A stretch of DNA of 64,000 nucleotides from Homalodisca vitripennis (lineage: Eukaryota; Arthropoda; Insecta; Hemiptera; Cicadellidae): the NCBI RefSeq assembly GCF_021130785.1, contig NW_025778025.1, forward strand, positions 60,987 through 124,986, written 5' to 3'. This document shows, piece by piece, positions 9,305 to 22,900 of this stretch (position 1 is the first letter of the stretch; each line of letters begins with the position of its first letter). Made by a program: the position numbers and the translations under genes. The notes under the pieces were generated by a model that did not search any database, was not told where the DNA came from, and was given only the letters and a program-made list of their open reading frames with translations.

Positions 9305-10461
9305 GCTGAGCGCCACTCCATCCAGATCCTCCACATCGATCAGTTCACCGGCGGGCGAGACTACTGCGTTCCACGCGTCTACGGGAGAGAAACCGACCCC
9401 TGTAGCTGCAACAAAACCTGACCTGCTCGCTACTACAAACTCGCTCGAAGTGCCTACGCCTGTCGCCTCGTCGGGAGCCTCTGATGCTGACGAACTTGCG
9501 TCAAAAAAACTGCAGATTAAAGGAGCAGATAAGGCAGCTCAATGTCGATCTGATGAGGGTTGTCGATCATTCCATTGAATCGGACACAAGGCTTCTTCGG
9601 TATACAAATGACATTTTTGTTGCGAGATCTTCGCTGTCCGGAGTATCAGTGGGAGCTTCTGTAAGAGACTGCGCTGTTCAGTGCGAGCCACCGGTGACCA
9701 CCTGCTGTCAGGTCTCACAGTGCTCCGAGACTCGCGACCTCGTCACCAATCTGAGGACACATTCAGGTAACATTCAGGTACTCGAGGCAGAGATTGAATG
9801 TCTACGGACCGAGAGGGAGGTCCAGGGGTGTTCCTGTGGCTACTCTCAGGCGACGGGTGATTGGATTGTCTGTTAAAATAAAAAATATGTTCCTATTACG
9901 ACCAGCAATAGATTTGAACCCCTCGAAAATACAAACGAAAAACTACCAATTCTCAAAAACATCGCAGCCACTAATGCAGCTCAACAAAAATATTCCCATA
10001 CAATAACCTGCAACAATAGGAAACCATCCGGCCAACACCCTCCTCCAAAGTCTTCTCCTGGTAGAAGGCCAAAATTGAAAGGCAAAATTAAAAGAGAGTT
10101 GCTTTCCTTCAGGAATGTTGTGATTGAGGGTGACAGTCATACCCGTTTCCTGGCTCTCATTGTTCTGCGCCGCGTGTCATCGGCTGCCAAAGTGACTGGC
10201 ATATGTAAGCCTAGGGCCAAACTCCTGAATGTAACGTCCAGCAGCCCCTCGCCTCCCTCTAGCTGCTTCATCCTGCTCGCCAGAGCCAACGACATCGCTG
10301 CCGGCGAGTCACACAACATCTATAATCGCCTGGAAGAAAGAGTCACCGTTCGACTGAGTTCGCCCGATGTCATCTTGGTAATGATCCCTTATCTTCACGA
10401 TCTGCTCGTTAGCCATCCTGTGAACCAACGGACCATTCTCACCAATTATTACATAGAGTAG
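9305..10461 (+). pseudogene. LINE ORF1: coiled coil plus SGNH-hydrolase (esterase) domain
   Basis: A Pro/Ser/Thr-rich stretch (9305-9480) precedes a coiled-coil-like segment at 9484-9570 (LRQKNCRLKEQIRQLNVDL) and a Cys-containing part. After a break, 10075-10461 encodes NVVIEGDSHTRFLALIV, whose GDSHTR is the nucleophile block of SGNH esterases, followed by CFILLARANDIAAGESH and SSPDVILVMIPYLHDLL as later blocks. ORF1 esterases occur in CR1-group LINEs and bind RNA or lipids; the function is not settled. Frames change near 9870-10070, so it is broken. Confidence 0.7.
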
Positions 10462-10879
10462 CTATGCGTGAGACACTCAAACCTCAAGCTCCTTGATATC
10501 AATGATATCGGAAGAAACTGGTTCACACGGATGGCATGAATCTGCAATTGCCGGGTAAAGAGCTGCTGGTCGAAATGATAGTGGAGGGCTTGGTTGCTGC
10601 TTTCGGACCGCCTGCTGCGCCTGAGTTGTCTCTAACACTGCCTAGTGCCCGCTGCCTCACCTGCTGCTGCTGATGCCTGTGAGTCGCTCGCCAGTCCTGC
10701 CCAGAACCGTCTCATGCAGCATGACAAAGCTACTTCGCCTGTAAAACCTGACGAAAACAATATACGATTTCCTGTTAAAAAAAACGAAGAGCCTATGACG
10801 AATGTAAAACGAGAGAGGGGTATCAGGTCCTGCTATTTATTCAGAACACGTTTTCAGAAACCACTCAAAATTTTCATAA

Positions 10880-13576
10880 AATTTCAAAATACAAAATTAT
10901 TCACCTAAATGCTCAATCCGCTACCAATAAGTTAGAAGAGTTGGACATCATGTGCGATGAGCGAAAACCTGATATTATTGTAATATCGGAACACTGTTTT
11001 ACAACCAATCAGCATTAAAAAAATGCAAAATTATAAATTGGCACATATTTTCCTTCGTTCCAATTTTAAGGGAGGTGGTGTGGCAATCTTTGTAAAAATC
11101 CCCTTGAAATTTGAAAAAAAATTAAGTAATTCTTACTCTAGAATTTGATTTTGAGGCTACTGGTAATAATATAATAAATATATAATTTAAAATCATCCGA
11201 AAAAGTTAATATTGTTGAAATATACCGTCCAAACAACAACCGAAGTTTTATTTCATCCTTTTTTGGAAAACCAGAGAGCCTGCTAACCAATTTTTGTTTT
11301 CAAACAATCAACTATTTCTCTTAATTGGCGATTTAAATATAAACGCACGGGACCACCCCGACCCCCACACTCGGCGGCTGCTGCGTGATATTCTTCAATC
11401 TTTTGGTCTAAATTGGTCAGTGAACTCTCCTACACGAGTATGTGCCACGACGAGTACAACCATCGACAACGTTATCACCAACATCCCGAAAGTTGACGTT
11501 GTCGTGTTCAATCCTGCCATCTCTGATCACTTCGCTCAGGAGATTGATTAATGGACTTGATCCGGTGACTAGGCTTGCAGAAAATACGGTCCAAAGAGCT
11601 CTAAACCCTCAAAATATTAACGAGTTAATTTATCACCTTAAGCGAGAAAGTTGGAATTTTTGAAATAACATTCAGTGTCCAAATAAAGTTTACACTGCTT
11701 TTGATGAACGCTTTCTCTATTATTTAATTATTTCATGTCCTTACAGAAAATTTTAAGTACGCAGTAAGCGACATAAGAATACTTGGGTTACACAAGGTAT
11801 TCTCACATCTCGTGAAAATCTCAAATTTTATCACTCAATTTTTATTAATACAAACAACGATAATTTTCAAAGATTTTTCAAAAATTATAGAAGAATATAT
11901 AGGAAATTTATAAAAGCTGCTAAAGCCTATGAACTAAACAAAATATTAAAGAATACCGAGAACTTTTCAAAAACAGCATGGAAAATAATTCATTAATCCG
12001 TAAAACGAAAACATCTAATACAAAAATCAAAGCAATGTTTACTGCTCGTTGAAAACCAACTTATAGATGATCATCAAAAATTGCTGACGAATTTAACAAG
12101 TATTTTGCCTCAGTTGGTTCGTGTGATGAGTACTTCACTGAAACCCTCTCCCGCAACCTTGGTAGAGAACCGGTATCGTCTATGATCTTGACCCCTGTCG
12201 ATGAGGCTGAGATGGCTGGTATTGTGCAAAAAATAAATTAAAAGAAATCTTGTTACAACAGTAGTATGTCCATGTGGCTAGTCAAAAAATGCTCCAAGCG
12301 TATCTTGACTCCACTAAAAAAGTGGTAAACTCCTCATTTCTAACTGAAGTTTACCTGGATGATTTGAAAACAGCAAAAGTTGCCCCGACTTTTAAGAAAG
12401 AAGATCCTCATCAAACCAAAAATTACCGCACAATCGCAATCTTGCCAATTTTCAGCAAAATCTTTGAAAAGGCATTTTGGAATGAACTACAAAGGTTTCT
12501 GGAAAGATTTGACATACTGTGTCCTGAAAAATTCGGCTTCCATAAAAACAAATCAACAATTGATTCGGTTTCAAGTCTTGTGGATATTGTTGTCGATGGT
12601 TTTGAGAGACGGGATAAGTTGCTCAGCATATTTCTCGATCTTTCTAAGGCTTTTAACACTGATGCATCAGTTAGCGACATGAAGAATACGGGGTCTACCA
12701 CACAGGTGGATCTCGTCCTACATAAGGATCTCGTCCAGTGCGTGCAGATCTCAAATGCCATGTCAGGAAAATTGAAAATGGCGTCCCTCATGGATCGATC
12801 CATGGGCCAGTGTTTTTTACTATTTACGTTAACAATTTAAACTCATCGGTCCAGAATGGAAAGGTGATTCAATATGCTGACGATACGACTCTCTGCGTTA
12901 CTGCAAATTCTTTGCAGAAGCTTGAAATTAATTCATTTGTCACAGTGAATTCATGCATCCAATTTTTTCTGAAATCAATTTGAAAACAAACAGCTCAAAA
13001 TCAAACACAATTGATTTTTGTCTGAGACAGCGTGAAGGTAGTGCACGACCTGCTGTCCTGGTAGATGACAAACTCTTAGAGGAATCTGACTCCATCAAAT
13101 TCCTAGGGATGTACCTAGATCGAGGTCTGACCTGGGACAATCATGTTGAAAGTGTTTGTTCCAGAGTAACTTCAGGTTTGTATGCTTTGCGGAATCTGGC
13201 AAAACACTGTTCTCACGACATCCTGAGAATGGCTTATTTTGCCCTTGCTTATCCGCACCTTGCTTATGGAGTAAGACTCTGTGGCAGCTGTGCAAACTGT
13301 GTACGAATCATTTTAAAATTAAAGAGAAGAGAGACGTGCAGGGATGCCTTCAGGGAGCTTGGTTTACTGACCTTGCCTTGCCTCTACATCTTCGAGGTGG
13401 CTGTGTTCTGTAAATCAAAGAGCACATTGGCTCAGGGAAAGAACATTCACCAGTATGAGACAAGAGGCAGGGACAACTATCGCAGTCAACCACATCAAAC
13501 GGTGGCGTCTCATAATTTGCCATCGCAGGTTGGTGTTAGGTTGATTAATAGGCTCTCTGAGGATTTTAAAACATAG
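10880..13576 (+). pseudogene. LINE ORF2: endonuclease and reverse transcriptase, many breaks
   Basis: The endonuclease is visible as fragments: around 10900-11000 (IHLNAQSATNKLEELDI-like reading) and LLIGDLNINARDH near 11325, with the late block TTIDNVITNIPKVDVVVFN and SDHF. The reverse transcriptase is clearer: NYRTIAILPIFSKIFEKAF (about 12421-12477), LSIFLDLSKAFNT (about 12621-12660), VPHGSIHGPVFF, and the catalytic IQYADDTTL with TAT at 12873. The thumb region continues to 13576 (IKFLGMYLDRGLTWDNH). At least four frame changes make it non-functional. Confidence 0.8.
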
Positions 13577-13856
13577 GTAGTACCAAAACATTTAAATCTC
13601 GTCTTCAATGCCTATTGGTGTCAGTTGCTTTTGACACGGTATGTGAGTTCATGGAAAGCCGCCTGTGAATAGAAAATTAAAATCGAAACACGTTTTAACA
13701 GGATCCGATTAGTCATTGCATGTTTGTCTGGATGAGGAACTTTTTGTATGTATAATTGTGTGTGAATGAGTAGATAGGCTAATACATTGGCTAATACAGA
13801 CTGCTTCTATACAATATTGTACGCTGTTAAAAGGCAATAAAGACTGATTTGATTTG

Positions 13857-15616
13857 AAAAAGCACTTTATTCAATGTTCGACAGTATGCCCTGTATAGAA
13901 ACCCGTCAAATCTTGGTCCGAGAATGGTGGGGGACTTCCCCTCATTCGAGTATTTAGTTCATTATACTCACGCTAGGCGAGCTACTGTACAATCAAATGA
14001 ATTTTACAGGCAAGCAGCACTTCTTGGTCCAGGATGTTACACGCTCTATACAGAGCCTCGTAACTTACGGGTCCGGACCAACACGTTCAAGGCCCGGACC
14101 AGCATGAGGCGCGATGACCAACAAGGTACGCACGATTTACGCTCCTGGACCAGCAAGTGCTGAGGTTCTAAACATATATATATATATATATATATACATA
14201 CATATAATTTCGGAGCAAGTACTTTTTGTGATTCAATGTTTATTGAAATTAAATAAGGCTATTGCCATTTATAAAAATGTAAACTCCTAATAATAAAATT
14301 TGTAGCTCTAACAATTTTAATATGCTTATTCTTATAGTTGTTTCTTACAAATAATTTTTCCCTCCTTATTTTAATTTCAATAGAGCGTAAATAATAATAT
14401 GTGTTGAAAATGACAAATAATGATGAACAGATGTAAGACTCTCAATGCTTATTCCCACTCGCAGATATAAATGAGTTATAAAAACAAATGAAATACAATA
14501 CTCTTTGAACGGATGATTCTCACCAACCCTAACTCCCATCATCCAACTTCTCGTCTAATTTGACCATGTTAGCATGCTACTACACCTTCACTTGTTTAAC
14601 TTAGCCAAGGCTCATTATTTTCAGAATTTATCCTTATCAAGGACTGCATTTCTGCTCCACTTGGTCCCAAAGATCTGTAAAAACTTGTTTTTGAAAACAA
14701 ATGTCTATAAAGGATAATAGGATTTTGGAATTTTGCCAACGTTATATGATGCGAAACGTAGTGTTACTGATTTCTTGTTTCACTGAACGATGGCAAATGT
14801 CCGGAAAAATCCTGTTTCCTTCACAATCCTTCCATTGTCAAAAATAACCTTCAAACAAAGAAAACAACGTTACATGTTACAAAATGTGTAACACACTGTT
14901 TCAAGGATTGAAATATATCCTCTTAGTCGGGTAAAAGGATAATTAACACATCAGAATTAAAACATGCAGCAACGGACTGTCATTAAAAAGGGAAGAAAAA
15001 TAATGAAGAAAGAAAAGGCATTATTAAACATACCTGGAAACTGCTTTGAGTCCAGACAGAAAAAATGAACCCAGGCGTTATCACAGCACAAGATGCAAGT
15101 CACAAGCACGAGAAATCAAGAACAGTATCAAACGTCACACCAGCGCAGCTGAAAGTTCAATCCTCAAAATGTTGTGTTATACATTTTGTAACATAAACAA
15201 TGGAAAATGTCTGAAATCCTGTTATCCTTTCAAACCTTCCATTGTCAATAACAACTTTAAACAAAGAAAGGCCTAAACAGGTCTAAGCTGTGTCACTTGA
15301 ATAGTTTCAACCTTACTTCATTACTGTAGTGATTTTCTGTACGTATCTGGCTCTCGTTCACTGCTGCTAGTGCTGAGTGTTCAAAAGAGTGATATTTGAG
15401 TGTACATCTTATTCTTTTGATAATCCAGTCTTTTTTTACATTCGGGCCATTGCGTGTACAGAAAATATTATTTACCGTTATATAACAAGTAATTAAAATC
15501 AGAACTTTAGAATTGAAATGGAAATGAACCAAGTATTTAAGAGTGTAGAGGATGCACTTGTTATGCAGTCAGGAGTCCATGGTCAATGTTCTTTAAATTG
15601 TATCACAATGTAACCT
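13857..15616. other. No gene seen; one GC-richer patch and a (TA)n
   Basis: A patch at 13905-14165 is GC-richer and repeats GGACCA/TGGTCC-like words five or six times; a 79-codon frame over it has no recognisable family. (TA)n follows at about 14172-14200. The rest is AT-rich with short spurious frames. Confidence 0.55.
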
Positions 15617-15620
15617 TTAA

Positions 15621-16167
15621 CCCATTGGACTTGTATCACGGAACGGTTCCGTGACAGCTAGTCTGAGCTCAAAATTTATATCACGGAACCGTTTCGTGAC
15701 AAATACAGCGCCATCTAAATAATTTTTTTTAAACTCCTTTTTCAACCAAATGTTAGTATAAATTAGACTAATATTGTTGTAACACATAAGAAAAACTGCA
15801 ATACTACAATTAATTGAAATTTAAATGAATAATAAGTTACTATAAGAATATTAGTGTACTACAAGAGAAAAAAATCAATATTCTTGGAATTTTCAGTATT
15901 TAGATATACTTATATTCTAGTATTATTAAAAAATTCCAAAACTTTTTAGTTTGTACAGCATTATTATTTTTAAATTATGACCAAATATATCATTATCTAT
16001 TTATTATTAAAGCCCATTTCATGTTAATCCAAAAAGATATAAAATATAACCAAATAACTTGAAAAATAAATTTTTTATAAACATATAACAAAACTCTTAC
16101 GTTTTTAGCATTTTTAATAGGATAACTCCAGTTGAGCTGATAGTAAAAATATGTATAAGCCAATGGG
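15621..16167. mobile_element. piggyBac-type MITE (547 bp)
   Basis: TTAA stands on each side (15617-15620 and 16168-16171). The ends CCCATTGG and CCAATGGG are inverted copies. TTAA duplication with ends starting CC is the piggyBac signature. There is no coding capacity. Near the left end two palindromic words, TCACGGAACGGTTCCGTGA (15636) and TCACGGAACCGTTTCGTGA (15681), lie 45 bp apart. Confidence 0.8.
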
Positions 16168-16171
16168 TTAA

Positions 16172-16916
16172 AGAAGTGATTAAAATTTAGGATAAAATTT
16201 AATAAAATTCACGAGTGAAGTAAGTGAACTGCTCATTTTCTTTCTAAAAAAATTCTGTTTTATCTTAATAGTTTACGTTAATAAGAAATTTCTGAAGTGA
16301 ATTTTAAGCAGACATTATGTTTCAGTACTGATTCTTGAAGATTAAATTTAAAGTTTGTACCAAAAGTTTGAAATTTGGTTAAATCACCGAATAAAACGTG
16401 CAACATGTAATAGCTGAGTGTTTGAATTTATAACCTAGTATTTGATACTCTCCAACTGAGTGTTAAGACTCATCATACATTCAACCTGGTTTGAATGGCA
16501 TCACCAAAAGGCGGGCAATTGAGAGTTCACTTTGAAATGAACATCCCATCTTATTCATTTGACGCTGCCAACTGCATTTAAAATCTTATTTGACCATGTT
16601 CAAGCATGGGTATACTGTATATAAATATAATACATAATAGCAAATAAGAATGTCATTTAATCTATATATGCCTTATTTTCATCGAATTAGAGTGTATGTG
16701 TCACAATAAATAAAAATAAAACATTTTTTATGAAACTTCTTTTACTATTTAAAACCAGAGTAGTGAACAAGGAGGTACAAATAACAAATAGTTGTAACCA
16801 ACCGTATACAATCAAAAAATCTCAAAAATATACTATCACATTAACATTGATATATACTATAGTAATGATTTCAACAATAAACTCTGAAGAAAAACAATCA
16901 TACAGTAGCAAGCTGA
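16172..16916. other. Region just downstream of the PHKB stop
   Basis: AT-rich sequence that should contain the 3' untranslated region of PHKB on the minus strand. No AATAAA is present on that strand near the stop; an ATTAAA variant occurs at 16661-16656, a possible but unproven polyadenylation signal. Confidence 0.35.
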
Positions 16917-16996
16917 CTAGGAGATGCGACAATGGTCCTCTTCTTCCACACCTGATGTTGGAGCAAGCTGTCCTCCCTTCAACACGTTGTTCACAA
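16917..16996 (-). CDS. Phkb: PHKB exon 18, with stop
   Basis: Acceptor AACTTGCAG after an intron of only 95 bp. It encodes [16 protein letters not shown] and EEEDHCRIS, then TAG at 16919-16917. The last four residues CRIS resemble a CaaX prenylation box, and the mammalian beta subunit ends in a similar CLIS. Confidence 0.9.
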
Positions 16997-19900
16997 CTGC
17001 AAGTTATACATAGCATTATTTCTTACAAACTTTATATACATAATTAGTTATCACATAAATGCCAGCTAAAACTGCTATCAGTATAAATTACCTGCTCGTG
17101 CAAGGTACCCTGTAGTCACAGAATTGGCAGCAGAAAAGAACACCATCACGTCTCTACAGCCTTCCATCTGGTTGTCCTGTAAAAAGTTCATTCATATATT
17201 TTATTATATGTAATATACAGAAAGGTTATCTCTTAAGCCATTTGTGAGAATACTTCCTACATATATCCAGGACAAAAGAATAATAAAGATTTCAGCTAAG
17301 TTAGATGAAATTAATCAACCTTTGCCTGAAAACATTTTACTGCGTACTGTGGATGTAGTTTTTGTATAAAAATGACTAATTCCTTTAGATGATTCTTTTT
17401 GTGCTGCCCAAAATTAATTTGATTCATGGCCAAACATTACTAAATTCTGTACTATTTTCATTATTTCAAACCAATTTAATTTTCAATATCAAAATTACCT
17501 TCATCTTAAAGGAAATACTATGGGTATTTGGATGGCTCCTTCATATGCATGTTTATCTAACTACTGAGCGTACCATACTCTACCTTCTGGAAGCTGTACT
17601 TTTCAAGCTTGTCCACCTGGGTTCAGTAATGGAAATAAGAACCTCTTCCATCACTAAATAACCGATCTCCAGAGGCGGGAAATGTCTTATTACTTTCCAC
17701 ACAATCCTCTAATGTAGCATTGGGTGGTACTCAAATGCCTACCATACTATCTTAGAGTAAATTGAAGGTTTACTTCTACTCTGACTGCTTGTTCCTCTCA
17801 TTATCCTCATCATCATCATCCAAGATCCGCATGGCCCCTCTACCAGCCGAGGTGCAGAGTCTGGAGGACGAAAGTAAAGGGAAGGGTGGCAGTTAAACTA
17901 CTGGTGGCAGTTAAACTACTGGCTTTCCTGAACACCATTAGGGAACATGGCTGGGGCTCAGACCACCTACCCAGGCCAAAAAGGAGCCAAAAGGCAAAGG
18001 AAAAATTTGGTGTTACTGTACTAATTCCATTCAGGTAATCCTTCCGCACACAAAGGTAGCCTCATATTTTATGTGTTATGAGATTTTCCAAAAGTTCTTT
18101 GGCTGTGGTTATATTAAAGAATTGTGAACCTGGAGGGGCATGTCAAGGAATTCACTCTTGGATTTAATAAATTGATGTATCATAAGATAATAATTTCATA
18201 ACCACTAGTGTGTTCTGCTGCCTAACAGCTTCAATTTCTTGCCTATTCTAGGTCTCATATCTAGTTCTAGCTCTTCATTATATTAGTTTATAAAATATTT
18301 TTCACCCGACATTTCAAAATATTTACTATTCAATTTAACTACCTAAAAGGTATGGACATTTACATTTACCCAACAGTCTTATATGGGTTATGAACTCATA
18401 AAGAGCAAAAATAAAGTGTTTATAAAAACAATTTATAAGAACTACATATACCCATTGTATTTTTCAGTGCCTTAGGTATTTAAGATCAAATTTAGATCAA
18501 GTTTGTACAAGAAGCTCTATACATTCCCATAATAATAGGTCTGCATTCTTAATTAACTTACCACAAAATAGGCTACAAATAAGTGAAAAATTCCAGTAGT
18601 TATATCGAGCCGCTTAATAAATAAAATTGACAAAGTAAAGAAACCAGAGCAAAATAGATTTAAAGTTGGCTTAAAAAACTGTTTATAAAGTAGAGGAGTT
18701 TTTATCAATGAGTTGGGCTGAGTCAGATTTTGTAGTCTAAAAAAAGCTTAATTATGAGTGTATGTTTAACGAAATGTAGTTAAGTGTCACAAAGTTTCTG
18801 TGTTTAATTGTTGATAGTTTTTAATCTTTGTTACTCATTGACTATTTTTATAATTGTTTTTTATTTATTTGTGAGGCTATTTATCTATTTTTTATTTACT
18901 GACTATTCAAAAACTATTTATTTGTTGTTTATTTATACCATTTGGTGAATAATTATTGAAATTGAAAATTGATAATATAGGTTTTATCAATTTGACGACG
19001 ATTACATACTGTGAACAATATTTATAGCCTATATATTTGATAAACTTATATTGATCTTGACTTGCCTTTGTATTTCTGTAGACTATCTTGTGGCTGAATA
19101 AATATTCTAATCTAAATTGCTTAACTCAAATATAAATATAAAAGACACTTTTTTTACTTATATGAATTGAAATTATACCTTGCAAAACATTTTGAAAGCC
19201 TCGGAGACTAGTTCATCGAGGTCCAACTGGTTTCGAAAGGTCAATTCAGGATTGCGGTGGAGAATGGTGGATACTATACACAGCAACTGGAAAATGATAC
19301 AACAAAGTCGCTTTATTTTTTCATAGGCACTATACAAAAAAAAATATTATAAATTTGTTAGTAAAATGTATAGGTTTGTTTATGAAATATAAATAATAGA
19401 AGATTGTATACAGTAAATCTTTACTAAGTAAAATTAAAATAACAATAATGAGATGTAACAATGACAAAAGCATGTTAACAAGTAATTAAATTAATATAAC
19501 TCATGATAGCTAAATACAAAAAAAGATTTTTTTCTCCATTCATCAGAAAAAAGTGTATAAATTGCTTAAGAATCCTCTGAATTGTTTCACTTGGATAACC
19601 ACTTTTGAAGAAACAAAATTATGTGATTTGAATGGTTGAATTACACATTTAACCAACTTCACTTGATATATTATTCCTATTAGCCTATCAGCACTAGTAA
19701 TTATATTACATTTAAATTCAAAACATTTTGATTTAATAAATAAATCAAAATAAATAAACTAATTGTTTGCATTTAATACTTTTCAAAATCAGCCTCCAAT
19801 GTTTTGATACAATTTTTTACTAATGTGATTGGCTCTTATATTAGGAAACAATCAATCATAATGCATTAAACAACTGCTGAACTAGTTTTAAAATCTGTGA

Positions 19901-22900
19901 AGTTATAAAGTTTACGTAAAAGAGGTATGTAACATCTCCCAGGTGTGTGGGAGGTCCGGAGATTCTTCATTCAAACATTTACACACAACACACTCTACAA
20001 AAATATATCAATTTAAAGATTCTTGGTCATAAGCATATTTTATCTTATTTTTAAATTTTTAAACATTAAACTCATCATCAACTTTTTGTTAATTTAATGA
20101 AAAATTATTACATTTCTTAATTTGAATATTGCCTTTACTTGTTTAACTTCAACACCACATTGATTTAGCTCGATTAACACGTTTGCTGCTAATACAAATC
20201 TATAAATGTACCGTAGGTGCTATACTATTACACTAATAATACATTATGACAAGTCAAACACACGTACACGAAACAATAATGGCGTAGATTTGTACCAAGC
20301 TGATAAAAACTGACAAAGGTTGTTCAGGAAAAGTTACGATGCAGCAACCAACCTCACAGCTGCACTGCTGATCTCAGACTGGCATAGTAATACAATAGAC
20401 CAAGCAAAGCCGTAACGAACTTTAGTAACAATCAGTGAGGAGCCAATAGGTCCCGTCCGAAGTGAATCTGTTAATATGTTTAAAGATTGATCGTCCCCAC
20501 ACACATGATGTAGTCTTTATTAACAACTTGTATGAGTTCTTACAACAAATATAGTTGTAAGAAGATTGATTTGAAGATGATCAAGATGATTGATTGATTT
20601 GTGGAGACTAATTCATTTAACTTATCTTAACTTAACTTATTTATATTATGTGTATAACATTATCATTTTGTAATTTATGTTGTTCTAGTGAATAAATAGA
20701 TTCATTTCATTTTGAAAATATAGGGCATCAAAATATTGTTTTTTTTCTACATTTAAAGTAATTAGGTTAGGATGAAATAAAAACTTTAATTGAGTTTTCA
20801 GACATTATTTAGGGATGCTGTCTTTTGCCAATTTTGTCTAACAGGAAATACAGATCCTAAATACATTTTTGGAAAATTTACGACAAAAACGTTATTTATG
20901 GGCAATTTAAAAATAATTTACCTTAGAAGAACATAACAATTCCACACTAAAAATTGGAATTTTTATAGTGTTGGGTCATTTTAGCTAATTTGAAATTAAT
21001 TTGATTATGGAGACAATATCTGTCCTGTACTCCCCTAAAAACCTTAAGAATTTAGGGCTTCACAATGTTGTTTTAAGTAACTCTTAAACTAATTTGGTTT
21101 AAAAAAAGTATAAGGCCTACATAATGGTTTTAAAATATGATGCTTAAATACTGTCTTATTGTATTAGTATTGCTGAAAATTGGATTGCAGTGTAAGAGAT
21201 TATTTTAACAAATTTATATAAGATAAGCTAACACAAGGTAATTGTGAAGTTTTTAAATTAAGTACTTAAATTAAGATAAATTGAAATAAGAAAGACATGC
21301 TTGTCGACAAGGTGAATTGAATGTGAAGAGGTGGTAGTTTACAATATTCTATTGCCACCTAACTGACCTCAACGATGATCTGTCGGTACTCAGGTTGTTG
21401 GATGTGATTGAGAATGTCCTCGACAAGCAGTCCAAAGTTAAGCTCCGACCGGGTCATGTTGGTAAGGGTGGGCTGGTGTGGCAGTGTGTGCCCCTGCGTG
21501 CGGATTCCTTGTGGTGTGCGTGCTAGGATGTCCCAGACCTGCAGGTAGAACTGGGCTGGCACTCGGCACAAGCAACCCTCCAGCTGACGCCTTTGTAGAG
21601 GGCTCAGGCTGCCAACATACCACACTACTCAGTCATATAATCTTAATTTATACACTACATGTTATGGAAATTAGAAGAAAAATGTTTGTCTACAATATAT
21701 TATAGTCAATTCTGCATAGACACCACTGAAGCACTCATTATTTTGTCAAGAGGTTATTTAGTGCAGGATCTGAAGGTACAGAAAACAAAAATATGATCCA
21801 AGAACCTTCTCGAGAAAACAATGTTCAAAATATTATCTTGTAAATTTATTTTCAGGCCATATGTTGTTGTTTTTTAATTCTTTCTTTCAGTGCATTATCA
21901 TAACCATCCATTGACTATAGAAGGTTCACGAATGACGAAAAGAGAGTGGTCCAGAACTGGAGACCTGACATAAAGTACATTTATGTAACCACAAATCTCC
22001 ATACACCATCCCTATCCAAGGGCTACATCTCCTGCTCCATAAACAAAAAGATATCTCCAATGAAGCCTTAGAGATGCACCCACCTCAGAAGTTGGTTTAT
22101 ATTATTCATTTCCAATTCTTACCAATTCATACTTTTTTTAGAAAAAATTATAGACTGCTGGGAGAAAATATTTATTAAAGTTGTTCGTTATGGCAAGCCC
22201 AATCCTTGCAATTTAAGGAAGGAACAAATTATCGTGGAAGGGGGTGGGGGGAGGGTTTAATCTCATCTTACTTGTACAGTTACTAAGCTCTTAATGAATA
22301 AGACATATCCGGGGATAGTGAGGTTAATACATGTTTGGGACATAGTACAGTCAGAGTGTTAAAGAAATCACCTCTTCCATAAAAAGCATCTAAATACCAA
22401 GTATCAAGATACCAAGTTTTAGATTTGTAGACCTTCTTTCAAACATCATATACATAGCATTTCAGAATCACAATCCATTGAAACCGTTCAAAGGTGACTG
22501 ATAATGTATCAAATTTGTGTAATGACATAACATAAATAAATGTTAAAGAAGGATCTTATATTGGTTTCTAATAATCACAACACTGCAAAATCACACACTT
22601 TATTAAAAGTAAATTTATTTACTTTTAATAATAACAGTTGTCACGTAAAGTTTTAATATTAATTTGACCTGTGCGTTTTTGATTATAAACATAAATCATT
22701 ACTTGGAATTATAGTATGGACATTTTTTTAATGTTATTTTGTAATCTTCGTGAATATAATATAGGATACTAGCGGGCCCGGCGCGCTTTGCTGCGCATTT
22801 CAATAATTTTTTGCAAAAGTTGCCCGCGGCTTCGCACGCAATTTCCCGTTGAAAACAGTACACTATATTCACTTATTCTTTTTCTATCACATTCTAAACA

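Larger units (their letters stand above)
9180..13856 (+). mobile_element. Degenerate CR1-group non-LTR retrotransposon (CR1/L2/Kiri-like) with esterase ORF1
   Basis: A 5'-to-3' series of broken pieces in LINE order: ORF1 with coiled coil and SGNH esterase (to 10461), an endonuclease region (about 10880-11560), and a reverse transcriptase (about 12300-13576). The 3' tail is AATAAAGACTGATTTGATTTGA without poly(A), a short repeated 3' end like those of the CR1 group. Many stops and shifts show it is old. It lies outside PHKB, 3 kb past the end of that gene. The 5' boundary is approximate and no target duplication was recognised. Confidence 0.75.

Noticed and set aside
13924..14163. 79-codon ORF in the GC-richer patch
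   Set aside because: No recognisable motif, and its composition follows the GGACCA repeats.
20174..20480. TTAACACGTTTGCTGC as a piggyBac left end
   Set aside because: No inverted partner was found and the interior shows no transposase.
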